NCBI GenBank assembly: GCA_913056375.1
Contig: CAJXNF010000178.1
Coordinates: forward strand, 1 to 6,312
Reading direction: 5' to 3'
DNA length: 6,312 nucleotides
Source of the DNA: an uncultured Pseudomonadota bacterium
Lineage (GTDB): Bacteria; SAR324; NAC60-12
In this document: piece after piece, positions 4,596 through 6,312 of the stretch
How the letters are laid out: each line of letters begins with the position of its first letter
Position numbering within the stretch: the first letter of the stretch is position 1
Notes under the pieces: generated by a model
Databases searched by the model: none
What the model was told of the DNA's origin: nothing
Seen by the model: only the letters and a program-made list of their open reading frames with translations
Position numbers and translations under genes: made by a program

Positions 4596-6312
4596 TCAAG
4601 AATTGCTGTTTTGCAGCAAGGTCGCCTGAGGATCTTCAGGGGCTTTGGCTAGCTGTCGAAGACTTTTCGGTAAAATGGGCTTATTGGCAAGACGGACTCC
4701 ACGTGCCTGAGGGTTTTTCACTAGAACTTCATCGAGGAGCAAGAAATCCCTTGATTTGCGGATGCGTTCTGAAGGAACAAACTGAAACTCAAGAAAAATA
4801 CCGTTGCCAGTACTGAAATGTAGAATCTTGGCCCCCGCCTGATCAGGAAACAATTCGTACTCTTTGTCCAAAATAAATTTTTGTACTTTGAATCGCTTTA
4901 CATAAGCCAGTCCATCCTCTTCCGGTTGATAGACAATGTTGAAGACAGTTTCTGGGTTTTCTGGGTAGACGCCTACAACTTTCTTTCCAATAAAAGTTTT
5001 TTCAGGAACCCTGCTCACCTGATAACATCGATTATCTCCAAAGATCACCAGACGATCATAGGGTGTGCAAACAGCGATTTCTTTTCCTTCGACATCTGTT
5101 CCTAGATAACCTTGCTGCTTATTCCAGAATACGGGCTGCTTTTCAGCAACCTCACGTAACTGAATCTCATCAAAGGACTGGAGGATCGTTTTGCGAGGAA
5201 ATTCTGCAGAATAGCGTTCCTGGAGGCTTCGTATATAAACAATGGTGTAGTTGATCACATCTCGAAGGTGCCTTTCAACTTGGCGAATTTCTCGCTCCAA
5301 TCTTCTAAATTCTTTTTCTGCCTGGCGGCGGTCAAACCTCGAAATGCGTTTGATTTGTAGCCCCAGAAGCTTCTCCAGATCCTCAGCGGTGATGTCCCTT
5401 TTCAAATCTTTTTTCAAAGGTTCCATCCCTTTTTCAACCGTGTGCATGACCTCAGGCCAAGTCTCACATTCCTCTACCTGACGATACAATTGCTCGGTGA
5501 TGAAATATTGCTCGAGTTTCCGGTGATGCCATTGCTCATTGAGCTTGTGTAGCTCCAACTTCAATTCACGTTCATGTAAATCGACTAGTTGCTCACTATT
5601 GTGCTGGATGACATGATTGACGGATAACTGGGTAGGTTGATTATTTCTGATAACTAGCAGATTTGTGGAAACAGAAACCTCACACTGCGTGTAGGCATAA
5701 AGTGGTTTGAGGATTTGCCCGGTGGTACTGTTTCTGGGTAGTTTGAGCTCAATCTCCACATTCTCAGCGGTGTAGTCGTTGATGCTGCTTAATTTAAAAC
5801 GACCTTTGTTGACCGCATCCTGAACAGATTGGATCAAAGATTCTGTTGTCACTCCATAAGGTAATTCCCTGATAACCAATGTCTTTTCATCAACCTGCTC
5901 AATCAGAGCCCTCGAGCGTACTTTGCCATTACCCTCGCGATATTGACTTATGTCTAATAGACCACCAGTCAGGAAATCAGGAAACAACTCGAAAGGCCTG
6001 CCTTCCAAAAAAGCAACCTGGGCGTCTAGTACTTCGTGAAAATTGTGGGGTAGGATCCTTGTCGACATGCCCACAGCGATTCCCTCTGCCCCCAACAAAA
6101 GCGTAGCTGGGACTTTACATGGAAGTGCTAAAGGTTCTCGGTTACGACCGTCATAGCTTTCCTCGGTGTCTGTCAAATCGGGATTGAAGAGGACCTCCTT
6201 GGCAAGAGGAGTGAGCCGAGCCTCGATGTAGCGAGCAGCAGAAGGGGGATCGCCTGTGAAGATATTTCCGAAGTTTCCTTGTTTCTCAATGAAATATTCT
6301 TTATTGGCAAGG
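4596..6312 (-). CDS. parC: DNA topoisomerase IV subunit A (ParC/GyrA family), 5' end missing
   Basis: This is the DNA-cleaving subunit of a type IIA topoisomerase; 571 codons plus stop are in the window and the frame stays open to the edge, so the true start is outside. The catalytic Tyr (codon 6230-6228) lies in GDPPSAARYIEARL, preceded by EKQGNFGN. Next come NPDLT and YDGRNREPLALP, then GAEGIAVGMSTRILPHN, all hallmarks of the breakage-reunion domain. A charged coiled-coil region (about residues 227-375 of the visible part) leads to the C-gate and then a C-terminal domain of about 195 residues. That is shorter than in E. coli ParC, and there is no GyrA box (QRRGGKG), which favours a topoisomerase IV role over gyrase. 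A TTG at 6176 is an internal Leu codon, not the start. The usual partner gene (parE) would be expected upstream, outside the window. ParC versus a divergent GyrA paralogue remains slightly open. Confidence 0.88.
   Translation of the reverse strand, partial: LANKEYFIEKQGNFGNIFTGDPPSAARYIEARLTPLAKEVLFNPDLTDTEESYDGRNREPLALPCKVPATLLLGAEGIAVGMSTRILPHNFHEVLDAQVAFLEGRPFELFPDFLTGGLLDISQYREGNGKVRSRALIEQVDEKTLVIRELPYGVTTESLIQSVQDAVNKGRFKLSSINDYTAENVEIELKLPRNSTTGQILKPLYAYTQCEVSVSTNLLVIRNNQPTQLSVNHVIQHNSEQLVDLHERELKLELHKLNEQWHHRKLEQYFITEQLYRQVEECETWPEVMHTVEKGMEPLKKDLKRDITAEDLEKLLGLQIKRISRFDRRQAEKEFRRLEREIRQVERHLRDVINYTIVYIRSLQERYSAEFPRKTILQSFDEIQLREVAEKQPVFWNKQQGYLGTDVEGKEIAVCTPYDRLVIFGDNRCYQVSRVPEKTFIGKKVVGVYPENPETVFNIVYQPEEDGLAYVKRFKVQKFILDKEYELFPDQAGAKILHFSTGNGIFLEFQFVPSERIRKSRDFLLLDEVLVKNPQARGVRLANKPILPKSLRQLAKAPEDPQATLLQNSNS

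Noticed and set aside
6174..6176. TTG as start codon of the topoisomerase gene
   Set aside because: The frame continues upstream to the window edge and encodes conserved sequence including the catalytic Tyr, so this codon is an internal Leu.
1..6312. CRISPR array, insertion sequence or defence system
   Set aside because: No regularly spaced repeats, transposase, recombinase or nuclease-like frames are visible on either strand.

Overview
The window is bacterial and every gene that can be supported lies on the minus strand, so genes are read here from high to low coordinates. In that order they are: the 3' part of a topoisomerase IV subunit A (parC/gyrA family) gene (6312-4596), a ROK-family sugar kinase (4527-3643), a tRNA-Leu with anticodon GAG (3589-3503), a non-coding stretch of about 600 bases (3502-2905), and the start of a sugar-type ABC importer operon. 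That operon holds a periplasmic substrate-binding protein (2904-1924), a double-domain ATPase (1849-353) and the N-terminal part of a permease (356-1, running off the window).

The host is probably Gram-negative. The binding protein has a Sec signal peptide without a lipobox cysteine, base composition looks moderate, and the tRNA encodes its CCA end. The topoisomerase subunit is not closely similar to enterobacterial ParC as I remember it and has a short C-terminal domain. I cannot name the organism from the sequence alone; a marine or other deep-branching proteobacterial lineage is only a guess.

The importer belongs to the ribose/rhamnose/AI-2 (CUT2) class. One binding protein feeds a permease dimer powered by a fused two-domain ATPase. 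A sigma-70-like promoter (TTGACC, 16 bp, TATAAT) lies about 143 nt upstream of the binding-protein gene. A palindrome overlaps its -35 box, and the leader can form several small hairpins. A strong 12-bp hairpin sits between the binding-protein and ATPase genes, while ATPase and permease overlap by ATGA. This layout suggests abundant binding protein and lower, coupled expression of the membrane components.

The ROK kinase could phosphorylate a sugar brought in by the importer, but the two are separated by a tRNA gene and a long intergenic region. The link is inferred from proximity only. No CRISPR array, insertion sequence or clear new system is visible. The most unusual protein feature is the second ATPase domain, whose Walker B Asp-Glu pair is replaced by Asn-Gly.
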